This document shows positions 53,853 through 62,067 of a DNA stretch of 64,000 nucleotides, in pieces. Positions within the stretch are counted from its first letter, which is position 1. The number at the start of each line of letters is the position of its first letter. The DNA is from Clostridiales bacterium 38-18. Its GTDB lineage: Bacteria; Bacillota; Clostridia; Peptostreptococcales; Acidaminobacteraceae. Location of the stretch: positions 302,410 through 366,409 of the forward strand of contig MKTL01000016.1 of assembly GCA_001897605.1 (NCBI GenBank), written 5' to 3'. The translations under genes and the position numbers were made by a program. The notes beneath the pieces are model-generated. The model saw nothing but the letters and a program-made list of their open reading frames with translations, was not told where the DNA came from and did not search any database.

Positions 53853-55595
53853 CTAGATTTTTTCTTTTGGAATGTAGTGTGTATGGAGTAGATCGTGTGC
53901 CTTATGACTATTAGGGGTTCCAAGGAACTCTTCGTAAAGCTGTTTGATATAAGGGTTATCATGGGATTTTCTGAGCACCTTGCCACGATCCTCTGCATAA
54001 ATCGCTGCCTGACGTTTTTTGATGATTTCCATATCGCCGTGATGATATGGCTGTCCACCGCCGCCGATGCAGCCACCTGGACATGCCATAATTTCGATGG
54101 CATCAAATTGAGAAATACCAGCTTTAATGTCTTCAAGTAGCTTACGTGCATTGCCTAGTCCGTGTGCGATGCCGATTCTTAGATTTAAATCACCCACCTT
54201 AACGGTAGCAGATCGAATGCCTTCTAAGCCTCTTAACTGTTGGAAGTCAACCTTTTCAAGTGTCTCTCCAGTAATCCAATCATAAGCGGTTCTAACAGCA
54301 GCTTCAATGACGCCACCTGTTGTACCGAAGATGACAGATGCGCCGGTACTTTCACCAAGTAGATGATCAAAATCACTGTCTGGAAGACCAGCGAAATTGA
54401 TGCCAGCTTCTTTTAGCATTAAGCCAAGCTCGCGTGTGGTTAAAACGAGGTCGACGTTATTATTATTGTCTTTGGTGAGCTCAGGTCTAGCTGCCTCTGC
54501 TTTTTTCGCCAAACACGGCATGACAGAGACGACGACGATATCTTCTGGTTTGAGGTTCATTTTTTCAGCATAGTAGGTTTTAATCACGGCACCCATCATA
54601 ATCTGAGGTGATTTGCAGGTTGATGGGATGTCGAGCATATCTGGGAATTGATGCTCAAAGAATTTTACCCATGCTGGACAGCAGCTGGTTAACATCGGTA
54701 ATGTTCCACCATTTTGTATCCTGTGAATAAGCTCAGAAGCCTCTTCCATAATCGTTAAATCGGCACCGAAATCAGTGTCAAAGATAGCATCAAAGTGAAG
54801 GCTACGCAGAGAGCTTACGAGTTTACCCGTAGTGATGGTCCCAGCATCCATATTGAAGAGCTCGCCAATAGCGACTCTGACAGCTGGAGCCACCTGTACG
54901 ACAACGTGTTTTTTAGGGTTATTGAGGGCTTCCCAGACCGCATCTGTGTTATTGACCTCTGTTAATGCCGCAGTTGGACAAACTGCGACGCATTGACCAC
55001 AGAAGGTACACGAGGTATCTACCATATCGAGGTTAAACGCTGGGCCAACGAATACGTCGAAGCCTCTATTTACAGCGGATAATATACCGCAGGTTTGTAC
55101 AGTATTACACATGGTTTCACAGCGACGACACATAACACATTTGTTTGGATCCTTAACAAGTGCATAGGAAGAGGTATCCTTTTGATAGTTCATCTTTTCA
55201 CCAGCATATCGGATATCACGGATGCCTAAATCCTGTGCAAGAGCTTGTAGGTCGCATTCTAAATTTTTAGGACATAGTAGGCAGTCAAAGGGATGATTGG
55301 AAAGTAAAAGCTCAACTGCAGTTCTTCTGGCAGAGATCGCTCTTAGATTATCTGTACGAATTACCATACCCTCTGTGCAAAGCTCAGAGCATGATGGTGC
55401 AAGCGCAGGTCTACCTTCAACCTCTACCATACAAACGCGACAGGATGCGCTTTGATTCACAATGCCAAAATCTTTTAGATTCATATGGCAGAGGGTAGGA
55501 ATTTTAAGCCCCACCTGCTTAGAAGCTTCTAATATGGTCGTGCCCTCCATAACTTGTAAGGGCATGTCATTAATTTTTATATTGATCATTTTCAT
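53853..55595 (-). CDS. hydA: [FeFe] hydrogenase catalytic subunit, NADH-linked (HydA)
   Basis: 580 residues. In order: a 2Fe-2S domain (CHMNL ... CRVC ... CSELC), a His-Cys [4Fe-4S] site (HPFDCLLCPKNLEC), two [4Fe-4S] sites (CVMCRRCETMC; CTFCGQCVAVCP) and the H-cluster domain with TSCCPAW (about 302), MPCLAKKAE (about 357) and EIMACPGGCIGGGG (about 501). It makes H2 in a complex with HydB and HydC, probably by electron bifurcation between NADH and reduced ferredoxin. It is 65 residues shorter than T. maritima HydA, lacking a C-terminal extension. GAGGGGG precedes the ATG. Maturase genes are not in the window. Confidence 0.95.
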   Translation of the reverse strand: MKMINIKINDMPLQVMEGTTILEASKQVGLKIPTLCHMNLKDFGIVNQSASCRVCMVEVEGRPALAPSCSELCTEGMVIRTDNLRAISARRTAVELLLSNHPFDCLLCPKNLECDLQALAQDLGIRDIRYAGEKMNYQKDTSSYALVKDPNKCVMCRRCETMCNTVQTCGILSAVNRGFDVFVGPAFNLDMVDTSCTFCGQCVAVCPTAALTEVNNTDAVWEALNNPKKHVVVQVAPAVRVAIGELFNMDAGTITTGKLVSSLRSLHFDAIFDTDFGADLTIMEEASELIHRIQNGGTLPMLTSCCPAWVKFFEHQFPDMLDIPSTCKSPQIMMGAVIKTYYAEKMNLKPEDIVVVSVMPCLAKKAEAARPELTKDNNNNVDLVLTTRELGLMLKEAGINFAGLPDSDFDHLLGESTGASVIFGTTGGVIEAAVRTAYDWITGETLEKVDFQQLRGLEGIRSATVKVGDLNLRIGIAHGLGNARKLLEDIKAGISQFDAIEIMACPGGCIGGGGQPYHHGDMEIIKKRQAAIYAEDRGKVLRKSHDNPYIKQLYEEFLGTPNSHKAHDLLHTHYIPKEKI

Positions 55596-55608
55596 CTGAA
55601 TACCCCCT

Positions 55609-57402
55609 CTATGGTCTTAGAATCGCTTGGAATTTGCAGGCAGTGAAGCAAGCGCCACACGCGATACATGCTGCCTCATCGATCACATGTTTTTGCTTCG
55701 GTGCACCGGAGATACAGTTCACTGGGCAAACTCTTGCACATGCTGTACATCCAATACATTTTTCTTCGATGACTTTATATTTTGCAAGGGCCTTACAGCT
55801 ACCAGCTGGGCATCTTTTTTCTTTAATATGAGCAAGGTATTCATCATAGAAATATTCAAGTGTACTGAGGACAGGGTTTGGTGCTGTTTGACCTAGTCCA
55901 CAAAGTGCACTGTCCTTAATACTCTTTCCTAAGGTTCTGAGCTTGTCGATGTCGGCCATTGTACCTTCACCTTGAGTGATGCGATCTAGGATTTCATACA
56001 TGCGTTTTGTTCCCAGGCGGCATGGGGTACATTTACCACAGGACTCATCTTGCGTAAATTCAAGGTAGAATTTAGCGATATTGACCATACAATCGTCTTC
56101 ATCCATAACGATCATACCGCCAGAACCCATCATAGAACCGATAGATTTCAAGCTTTCATAGTCGATAGGTGTATCGAGATCCGCAACCGTGATAACGCCA
56201 CCAGATGGACCGCCTGTTTGGACTGCTTTAAAGGCTCTTCCACCGATGATGCCACCACCGATATCATAGATGATTTCACGTAAGGTTGTTCCCATAGGTA
56301 CTTCTACAAGTCCGACATTGTTGACTTTACCGGCAAGTGCAAATACCTTGGTTCCCTTTGATTTTTCAGTACCGATGCTACTAAACCATTCTGCACCCTT
56401 AATCAAAATAGGTGGTACGTTCGCAAACGTTTCAACATTGTTTACGTTTGTTGGTTTACCATTGTAGCCTTCTATTGAAGGATAGGGTGGTTTTTTAGTT
56501 GGTTCACCGCGATTTCCTTCAACGCTGTGAATCAATGCGGTTTCTTCACCGCAGACGAATGCACCAGCACCAAGCTTTATAGAAATATCAAAATTAAAAC
56601 TCGATCCAAAGATTTGCTTACCTAAAAGGCCGTACTCTTTAGCCTGACCAATGGCAGTTTCCAGTCGTTTAATCGCGAGTGGATATTCTGCTCTAATATA
56701 GATAATCCCTTCAGAAGCGCCTATTGCATAGCCAGCGATGGCCATCGCTTCAAGTACAGAGTGTGGATCGCCTTCGAGAATGGAGCGGTCCATAAAGGCA
56801 CCTGGATCGCCTTCATCAGCATTACAAATGACATACTTTTGATCTGCTACTGGCTTTCTAGTAAGCTCCCATTTGAGACCGGTAGGGAAGCCACCACCAC
56901 CACGGCCTCTCAAACCGCTAGCCTTTACGATATCGATTACCCTTTCAGGCGTATATTCGGTAACTGCTTTACCTAGCGCTTCATATCCGCCAAAGGCAAT
57001 GTATTCGTTAATATCCTCTGGGTTGATGAGACCACAGTTTCTTAGGGCAATTCGATATTGCTTTTTATAAAAGCTCATTTCATCGTGTTTTGGGAGTGGC
57101 TTTTGTGTTTCAGGCTCTTTATAGAGCAGTCTACCTACCGTTCTTCCTTTAATGATGTGTTCATTGACGATCTCTTCCACATCATCAAGGGTCACTTTGA
57201 CGTAAAAAACATTATCAGGATGTATTTTCACAATTGGACCCTGACCGCAAAATCCGAAGCAACCCGTCTTGATAACAGCTACCTCATCTGCGTAACCGAC
57301 GCCACTTAACTTCTCCTTAAATAATTCGACGATTTGGAGGCTCTCAGCTGAGACGCAGCCAGTACCGCCACACACCATAATGTGCGTTCTTTGTGTAGTC
57401 AT
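55609..57402 (-). CDS. hydB: NADH-binding flavoprotein subunit of [FeFe] hydrogenase (HydB, NuoF-like)
   Basis: 597 residues. An N-terminal thioredoxin-like 2Fe-2S domain (CGGTGCVSAES ... CFGFCGQGP) precedes the NuoF-like FMN/NADH domain (GLRGRGGGGFPTGLKW), then the [4Fe-4S] site CGKCTPCR near 480, and two ferredoxin-type [4Fe-4S] sites at the C-terminus (CIGCTACARVCP; CIACGACFTAC). It transfers electrons from NADH via FMN to HydA. It lies 13 bases upstream of hydA and 12 bases downstream of the 2Fe-2S gene. AGGAGGTTGGGG precedes the ATG. Confidence 0.95.
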   Translation of the reverse strand: MTTQRTHIMVCGGTGCVSAESLQIVELFKEKLSGVGYADEVAVIKTGCFGFCGQGPIVKIHPDNVFYVKVTLDDVEEIVNEHIIKGRTVGRLLYKEPETQKPLPKHDEMSFYKKQYRIALRNCGLINPEDINEYIAFGGYEALGKAVTEYTPERVIDIVKASGLRGRGGGGFPTGLKWELTRKPVADQKYVICNADEGDPGAFMDRSILEGDPHSVLEAMAIAGYAIGASEGIIYIRAEYPLAIKRLETAIGQAKEYGLLGKQIFGSSFNFDISIKLGAGAFVCGEETALIHSVEGNRGEPTKKPPYPSIEGYNGKPTNVNNVETFANVPPILIKGAEWFSSIGTEKSKGTKVFALAGKVNNVGLVEVPMGTTLREIIYDIGGGIIGGRAFKAVQTGGPSGGVITVADLDTPIDYESLKSIGSMMGSGGMIVMDEDDCMVNIAKFYLEFTQDESCGKCTPCRLGTKRMYEILDRITQGEGTMADIDKLRTLGKSIKDSALCGLGQTAPNPVLSTLEYFYDEYLAHIKEKRCPAGSCKALAKYKVIEEKCIGCTACARVCPVNCISGAPKQKHVIDEAACIACGACFTACKFQAILRP

Positions 57403-57414
57403 ACCCCAACCTCC

Positions 57415-57810
57415 TTACAAAGCGCTATGGTAAGTTTTAATAAGCACGTGATCATCCAAGATTTCGCCATTTTGGATGTGCTTATCAAGTATTTCGCCGA
57501 CAAAATTACGATCTACATTACCATAGATGGTGGGTTCATGGCCTGGCATGTTCACCTGAACAGTGGGTTCGCTGTGGCAATAGCCCATACAGCCCACCTG
57601 AACAACTTTAATATGTTCAATTCCCTTGGTGGAAATTTGAGTAATCAATTCGTTTAATACCTCACGACTACCAGCAGCAATCCCGCAGGTCGCCATACCG
57701 ACGAGAATTTCTATGGTTTGGTCATCGGATTCACCCGTTTCGCGAAGCTTAACTTTTTTAATCTGATCTTCTCTAATTTTGCGCAATTCATCTAAAGATT
57801 TAACAGGCAT
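57415..57810 (-). CDS. Thioredoxin-like [2Fe-2S] ferredoxin of hydrogenase operon
   Basis: 131 residues. A helical N-terminus is followed by a thioredoxin-like 2Fe-2S fold with cysteines in GMATCGIAAGS and GCMGYCHSEP. Only three cysteines fit the usual four-ligand pattern (the residue paired with the first Cys is Ala/Gly here), as in several clostridial homologues I recall. Such proteins sit between hydC and hydB in clostridial bifurcating hydrogenases. The ATG overlaps the hydC stop by one base (TAATG). Confidence 0.85.
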   Translation of the reverse strand: MPVKSLDELRKIREDQIKKVKLRETGESDDQTIEILVGMATCGIAAGSREVLNELITQISTKGIEHIKVVQVGCMGYCHSEPTVQVNMPGHEPTIYGNVDRNFVGEILDKHIQNGEILDDHVLIKTYHSAL

Positions 57811-58316
57811 TAACCTTCACTTCCTTCCATATTTTTATAATCATCGATGATTCTTGATACGTCATTTTCAGTGACATGGCCAAAAACCTTATCGTTTATC
57901 ATGACAACTGGTGCTAAACCACATGCGCCAATACATCGCACATCCTTTAAAGTAAAGAGACCGTCAGGCGTTGTATTTCCTGACTTAATATCAAGCTGCT
58001 CTGAAAAGGCATGCATGACTTTTTCAACACCTTTGACGAAACAAGCCGTGCCCATACAAATATTAACGGTGTACTTTCCTCTTTTTTCTTGAGAAAAATA
58101 AGAGTAAAAACTCACAACACCGTAGACCTTTGACGCTGGAATATTGAGTTTTCGTGCAACATACAATTGTAATTCGCTAGGTAGATAACCAAACAATTCT
58201 TGAGCCTTGTGTAGAATAGATATGAGTGCGTCTTCTTTAGCATCTTGTTCTAAAATAAAGGCGTCTAACGCTTTTAGCTTTTGATCAGCGTTTTCTAGAC
58301 TGAATATATTCGCCAT
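57810..58316 (-). CDS. hydC: NuoE-like [2Fe-2S] subunit of [FeFe] hydrogenase (HydC)
   Basis: 168 residues. The NuoE/24-kDa fold is shown by ILHKAQELFGYLP, KVYGVVSFYSYF, and the 2Fe-2S cysteines in NICMGTACFVKG and CIGACGLAPVVMIN. It completes the electron path in the HydABC complex. AGGGAGG precedes the ATG. It is the first gene of the operon; the 314-base region upstream holds repeats that may be operators. Confidence 0.93.
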   Translation of the reverse strand: MANIFSLENADQKLKALDAFILEQDAKEDALISILHKAQELFGYLPSELQLYVARKLNIPASKVYGVVSFYSYFSQEKRGKYTVNICMGTACFVKGVEKVMHAFSEQLDIKSGNTTPDGLFTLKDVRCIGACGLAPVVMINDKVFGHVTENDVSRIIDDYKNMEGSEG

Positions 58317-58381
58317 AAAAACCTCCCTTTCTCGTAAATTTAACCCCTGTGAGCTTATTGGATAAGTGAAATAAAACCCAC

Positions 58382-58412
58382 CTTAATATTCAGAAGATAC
58401 TTAATATTCTGA
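58382..58412. repeat. Direct/inverted repeats in the hydC promoter region
   Basis: CTTAATATTC is repeated with an 18-base period, and TCAGAA/TTCTGA forms an inverted repeat within the same span. They lie just downstream of the proposed -10, a position suited to a repressor. They do not match the Rex consensus (TTGTTAA-N4-TTAACAA) as I know it. Confidence 0.55.
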
Positions 58413-58570
58413 CAAATATAGTATACCTTTATTTTGACCAATTTTAAACAAAGATCATATGAGTTTGTATATTATTTAATCCAAATGTAAATATTTTTTT
58501 AACTTATCCTTGATTTTTATATAAAAACGTTTAAACTATACTTAACTGAGTATGCAGTAAAACCAATGTT

Positions 58571-58601
58571 CCCCATAGAGAGACAGTTTTCCTCTATGGG
58601 G
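58571..58601 (+). promoter_or_regulatory. Terminator-like hairpin in leader of unrecognised gene
   Basis: CCCCATAGAG pairs perfectly with CTCTATGGGG around an 11-base loop, and CTTAATTATTTTT follows. It sits 30 bases before the start codon of the next gene, inside its probable 5' leader, so it may attenuate that gene. Confidence 0.6.
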
Positions 58602-58630
58602 CTTAATTATTTTTCTATTGAGGTAAAGAA

Positions 58631-59647
58631 ATGTCTTTTGTTAGAAGTGGCCCACGTATATTGATTGTAGAGACTAAAGAAGAGCAGCTTTTTAGAGCTT
58701 ATATCAAGGCTCAATTTGATCAAGTTGAATTGAGTGAAAAGGTTAAGAATTTTGAGGATATTATAACTGTGATGAACCACCATCAGACATTGATTGTCAT
58801 CGCAGATAATGCAAAAGAGAATATCCAGAATTTTGATGTGTCCAACTCCATCATTATTAATGACAGTGCGCAATCCTTCTTAATGAGGACAATCAATTGT
58901 GGCGCATCTAGTCATGTCAATTATGTTAGACGTGCACCACGTATCATTGTGATGAAGGTTATTGGCAACATCGAAAACATGCTTGGTGAGATCGCTGACG
59001 ATTTTAGAGCGAGCATCGAACCAACAAAATCCGTTATTACCTCACATTCAGAAGGGACCGTCATACTACTAACAAGAGGCAATATCAATAAAAAACTCGC
59101 TTTTTCAGATTTTTATCATAAAGCGGTTTATACCACAGAGCATTTTTCAGAAACGATTAATAATCTTGATCATCATGCTCTTAAATATATCAATCGCAGT
59201 ACAGAGAACAAGGATTGGTTTAACCTCACCATAATAATTAAGGATCAATTTGAGGATTATAAGACTCACTACGATCGTCTAATCTACATTTTGGATTGTC
59301 TTGGTGCTGGCATGGTATTGAAGGAAGGGTGGAGTGAGGAATCCTCTAGATTTTTCTCAGGATCTGTTGGCGGTGGATACAAGCTAACGCTTTACACTTA
59401 CATGGAGCCACTAGAAATTAAGAAAGCCCTATTTTCACTGGAATATATGGAAAATGGCGAGCGCATTGCTGATTTTGACTTATATTATAAGAAAAAGAAG
59501 ATCCATTGGGACGAATTAAAGATTAAAGGAATCAATACAAAAGAAAACTTAAGTGATCACTATCGACAAGAGCTTTATAAAAGCTTGGATGAAGAAGATA
59601 TTTTGTATCTGAGATCACTTGAGGATTATATATTTGCATCGAGATAG
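58631..59647 (+). CDS. Unrecognised 338-residue protein
   Basis: 338 residues, soluble, no signal peptide and no membrane segment. Residues 8-85 (PRILIVETKEEQLFRAYIKA ... TLIVIADNA) look like an alpha/beta fold reminiscent of a response-regulator receiver, but I cannot identify the phosphorylation residues with confidence. The middle part contains RAPRIIVMKVIGNIENML and the C-terminal part is rich in charged and aromatic residues (DFDLYYKKKKIHWDEL). I do not recognise a family. GAGG precedes the ATG. It lies divergent from the hydrogenase operon and ahead of truA. Confidence 0.75.
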   Translation: MSFVRSGPRILIVETKEEQLFRAYIKAQFDQVELSEKVKNFEDIITVMNHHQTLIVIADNAKENIQNFDVSNSIIINDSAQSFLMRTINCGASSHVNYVRRAPRIIVMKVIGNIENMLGEIADDFRASIEPTKSVITSHSEGTVILLTRGNINKKLAFSDFYHKAVYTTEHFSETINNLDHHALKYINRSTENKDWFNLTIIIKDQFEDYKTHYDRLIYILDCLGAGMVLKEGWSEESSRFFSGSVGGGYKLTLYTYMEPLEIKKALFSLEYMENGERIADFDLYYKKKKIHWDELKIKGINTKENLSDHYRQELYKSLDEEDILYLRSLEDYIFASR

Positions 59648-59697
59648 CTTCCTGTTTTAAAGGTTTTTTGTTATACTGTTAGGGAGGCGAAGCAATT

Positions 59698-59727
59698 AAA
59701 GCTGGCGAGTATCGTCAGCTTTTTTTA
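59698..59727 (+). terminator. Terminator upstream of truA
   Basis: AAAGCTG-GCGAGTATCG-TCAGCTTT pairs its ends (AAAGCTG/CAGCTTT, inner CG/CG), followed by seven T. A TATACT box lies 30 bases before, so a very short transcript cannot be excluded. Confidence 0.8.
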
Positions 59728-59813
59728 ATAGCTCTTAGGCCGGTTGAATAAGGATTATTAAGGTGTGAATTGTATAATCCTAAAGGGATATATTTTAAAG
59801 GTAAGGTGTTAGA

Positions 59814-60560
59814 GTGACTTATAAATTAATCATCCAGTACGAGGGGACTCGTTATAAAGGGTGGCAACGACTGAAAACTACCGATCAAACCATACAGCAG
59901 AAGATTGAAAATGTTTTATCGCGTCTATTAGGAGAACCAATCGAAATTGATGGTTCTGGTAGAACGGATGCAGGTGTACACGCTTTGGGTCAGGTGGCGA
60001 GCTTTAAGGTGACGGAGACGATTTCAAATCTAAATGAATTTAGATTTCAAATGAATCAATACTTGCCAGACGATATCATTGTTCTTGAGATACAAGGTGA
60101 AAACGATAGATTTCATGCGAGACTTAATGCGGTTTCGAAGACCTATGTCTATCAGATTTGGCTTGCAGAACAGCCACCACTAATAGAGCGAAATTGGGTT
60201 TTAAACCTTGGTTCAAAAAGACATCAGCTCAACTTTGAGAAGATGAAGCTGGCGTCAGAGGAATTAATAGGGAAAAAGGATTTTAAGGGCTTTTCAACAG
60301 ATAAGACGAAAAAAGGAACCATTAGAACCATAGAATCGATTAATTGGGAGATTCATGGCGATGTCTTACAGATAAAATTCACTGGAGATGGATTTTTATA
60401 TAATATGGTTAGAATTATTGTGGGAACTTTACTTGAGATCGGGTTTGATGAGCGTCAGGTTGACAGTCTGAACCAAATCATAGTATCTAAGGATCGCGCA
60501 TTAGCAGGAGAGACAGCGCCTGCACATGGGCTTTATCTAGAGTCTGTTAGGTACGAGTAA
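59814..60560 (+). CDS. truA: tRNA pseudouridine synthase A
   Basis: 248 residues, the usual TruA size. The catalytic aspartate is in GSGRTDAGVHA near residue 52. The N-terminal IQYEGTRYKGWQ and the FTGDGFLYNMVRIIVGTL segment near residue 190 complete the family signature. It makes pseudouridine at positions 38-40 of tRNA anticodon stems. Translation starts at GTG 59814 with AAGGTG upstream. It lies 58 bases before larC; co-transcription is possible but function is unrelated. Confidence 0.95.
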   Translation: MTYKLIIQYEGTRYKGWQRLKTTDQTIQQKIENVLSRLLGEPIEIDGSGRTDAGVHALGQVASFKVTETISNLNEFRFQMNQYLPDDIIVLEIQGENDRFHARLNAVSKTYVYQIWLAEQPPLIERNWVLNLGSKRHQLNFEKMKLASEELIGKKDFKGFSTDKTKKGTIRTIESINWEIHGDVLQIKFTGDGFLYNMVRIIVGTLLEIGFDERQVDSLNQIIVSKDRALAGETAPAHGLYLESVRYE

Positions 60561-60617
60561 ATTCAAGGGTTTCTGATATATCGTGGACAGAACTTGTTAA
60601 TCTTGGAGGTAATTGAA

Positions 60618-61943
60618 ATGGGAAAAATATATATGGAATGTTTTGCTGGTATCAGTGGCGACATGATGCTCGGTGCATTGGTCGATCTTGGCGCAGAACC
60701 AGATAAAATAAGAAAAGAACTTTCGAAACTCGGACTGGATCATGAGTTTGAAATTATAGTAGCAAGGAAAATGAAGCATGGTATCGAAGGCACAAAGCTA
60801 GATGTCATCGATCATAATAATGCTCATGACCACGAGCATCATGACCACAAACATCATGACCACGCGCATCATGACCACGAGCATCATGACCATGAGCATC
60901 ATGACCACGCGCATCATGACCACGGCCATCATGACCACGAGCATCACGATCATCATCATGATCATTTAAGAAATTTTAGAGATATTAAAGCATTGATAAT
61001 AGAAAGTGATTTATCTGAAACTGTAAAGAAAAACAGTCTTAAGGTTTTTGGTGTATTGGCAGAGGCTGAGGGTAAAATTCATGGTAAAACAGCTGAAGAA
61101 GTGCATTTCCACGAAGTTGGTGCCATTGATTCTATCGTAGATATTATTGGCACCTGTATCGCACTCGATCTTTTAAATATCACTGAAATTAGCACTTCGA
61201 CTGTGGAAGTCGGAAGTGGATTTGTTAAATGTGCGCATGGTCTTATGCCAGTGCCTGCACCGGCGACAGCAGAGCTACTTAAAGGAATTCCTATCAAGAG
61301 TCGTGTGAAAGGGTACGAAATGACCACACCGACTGGAGCGGCTATATTAAAAGCACTAGCGTCCGAGTTTACGGATGAAAGGTCATTTATAGTGAACCGT
61401 ATCGGTTACGGACTTGGCACAAGAGAACTTGATATTCCGAATTTAGTGCGTATCTCTATGCTGAGTGAAACACCAGTTAATCATGCATCGGTAAACCAAA
61501 CACGAAAGCAGTTTATAATGGAAACAAACATAGATGATATGTCCTCTGAACAATTGGTTTTTGCAGAGGAGCTACTTTTAAGTGCAGGTGCATTGGACGT
61601 TTATAAGACAGCGATTATCATGAAAAAGGGTCGCCCAGCAATTAAACTAACCATTTTAGCTTGGGAAGAAGATCTTAAAAAACTGCAAAAAATCGTATTT
61701 GAACAGACCACTTCGATCGGCATGCGACTTTATCCTGTTGAAAAGGTTAAAATTGAGCGCGCATTTGAAGTTGTAGAGACAGAGTTCGGTCCATTGACGC
61801 TTAAAAAAGCGTATTTCGATGGTGAGTTGGTTAATGTTAAGCCTGAATATGAAGAAATTAAAGTGTTTGCACTACGTGAAGGCGTCTCTATCAAAAAGAT
61901 CTATCAAGAGATTCAAAAGTATATTTGCTACTATGAGAAGTAG
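60618..61943 (+). CDS. larC: Nickel-pincer cofactor synthesis protein LarC with His-rich insert
   Basis: 441 residues as a single frame. LarC inserts nickel into the pyridinium-thiocarboxylate precursor of the LarA cofactor, using CTP. Family motifs are ECFAGISGDMMLGALVDLG, VHFHEVGAIDSIVDIIG, VKCAHGLMPVPAPATAELL and TPTGAAILK. Residues about 70-116 are a His-Asp repeat (eight HDHxH units plus HDHHHDH, 29 His). In Lactobacillus plantarum larC is split by a programmed frameshift; here no shift is needed. ATG 60618 follows GGAGG; an upstream TTG overlaps the ribosome binding site. Confidence 0.93.
   Translation: MGKIYMECFAGISGDMMLGALVDLGAEPDKIRKELSKLGLDHEFEIIVARKMKHGIEGTKLDVIDHNNAHDHEHHDHKHHDHAHHDHEHHDHEHHDHAHHDHGHHDHEHHDHHHDHLRNFRDIKALIIESDLSETVKKNSLKVFGVLAEAEGKIHGKTAEEVHFHEVGAIDSIVDIIGTCIALDLLNITEISTSTVEVGSGFVKCAHGLMPVPAPATAELLKGIPIKSRVKGYEMTTPTGAAILKALASEFTDERSFIVNRIGYGLGTRELDIPNLVRISMLSETPVNHASVNQTRKQFIMETNIDDMSSEQLVFAEELLLSAGALDVYKTAIIMKKGRPAIKLTILAWEEDLKKLQKIVFEQTTSIGMRLYPVEKVKIERAFEVVETEFGPLTLKKAYFDGELVNVKPEYEEIKVFALREGVSIKKIYQEIQKYICYYEK
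60825..60965 (+). repeat. 15-base tandem repeat encoding HDHxH units in larC
   Basis: Eight copies of the unit CATGACCAC-N3-CAT (60825-60944) encode HDH-x-H with x being E, K, A, E, E, A, G, E. A shorter run of His and Asp codons follows to 60965. The DNA repeats are nearly identical, so the copy number may vary by slippage. Confidence 0.93.
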
Positions 61944-62067
61944 CTTATAAAAATCGGTAAGTTAAAGAAAGAAACATGTAGGATAAGAGAAATAAGAAGT
62001 ATAAGAGAAGTAAGACACTTATTATAGTATGTGTAGACTATTAAATAGAGAAAGTAGAGGCATAAAA

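Larger units (their letters stand above)
58317..58630. other. 314-base intergenic region between hydC and the unrecognised gene
   Basis: This divergent region holds a likely hydC -10 (TATACT on the minus strand near 58422), the 10-base direct repeat CTTAATATTC at 58382-58391 and 58400-58409, an inverted repeat TCAGAA/TTCTGA (58390-58412), a plus-strand -10 (TATACT, 58537-58542) and a terminator-like hairpin at 58571-58601. No gene is visible in it. Confidence 0.6.

Noticed and set aside
58317..58630. Rex-binding site upstream of the hydrogenase operon
   Set aside because: TTGTTT-AAAATTGG near 58450 (minus strand) resembles one half-site only; the palindrome is not present.
59660..59727. Small RNA gene between 59647 and truA
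   Set aside because: A TATACT box, an SD-like GGGAGG and a terminator occur in series, but the -35 is poor and a simple terminator for the upstream gene explains the hairpin.
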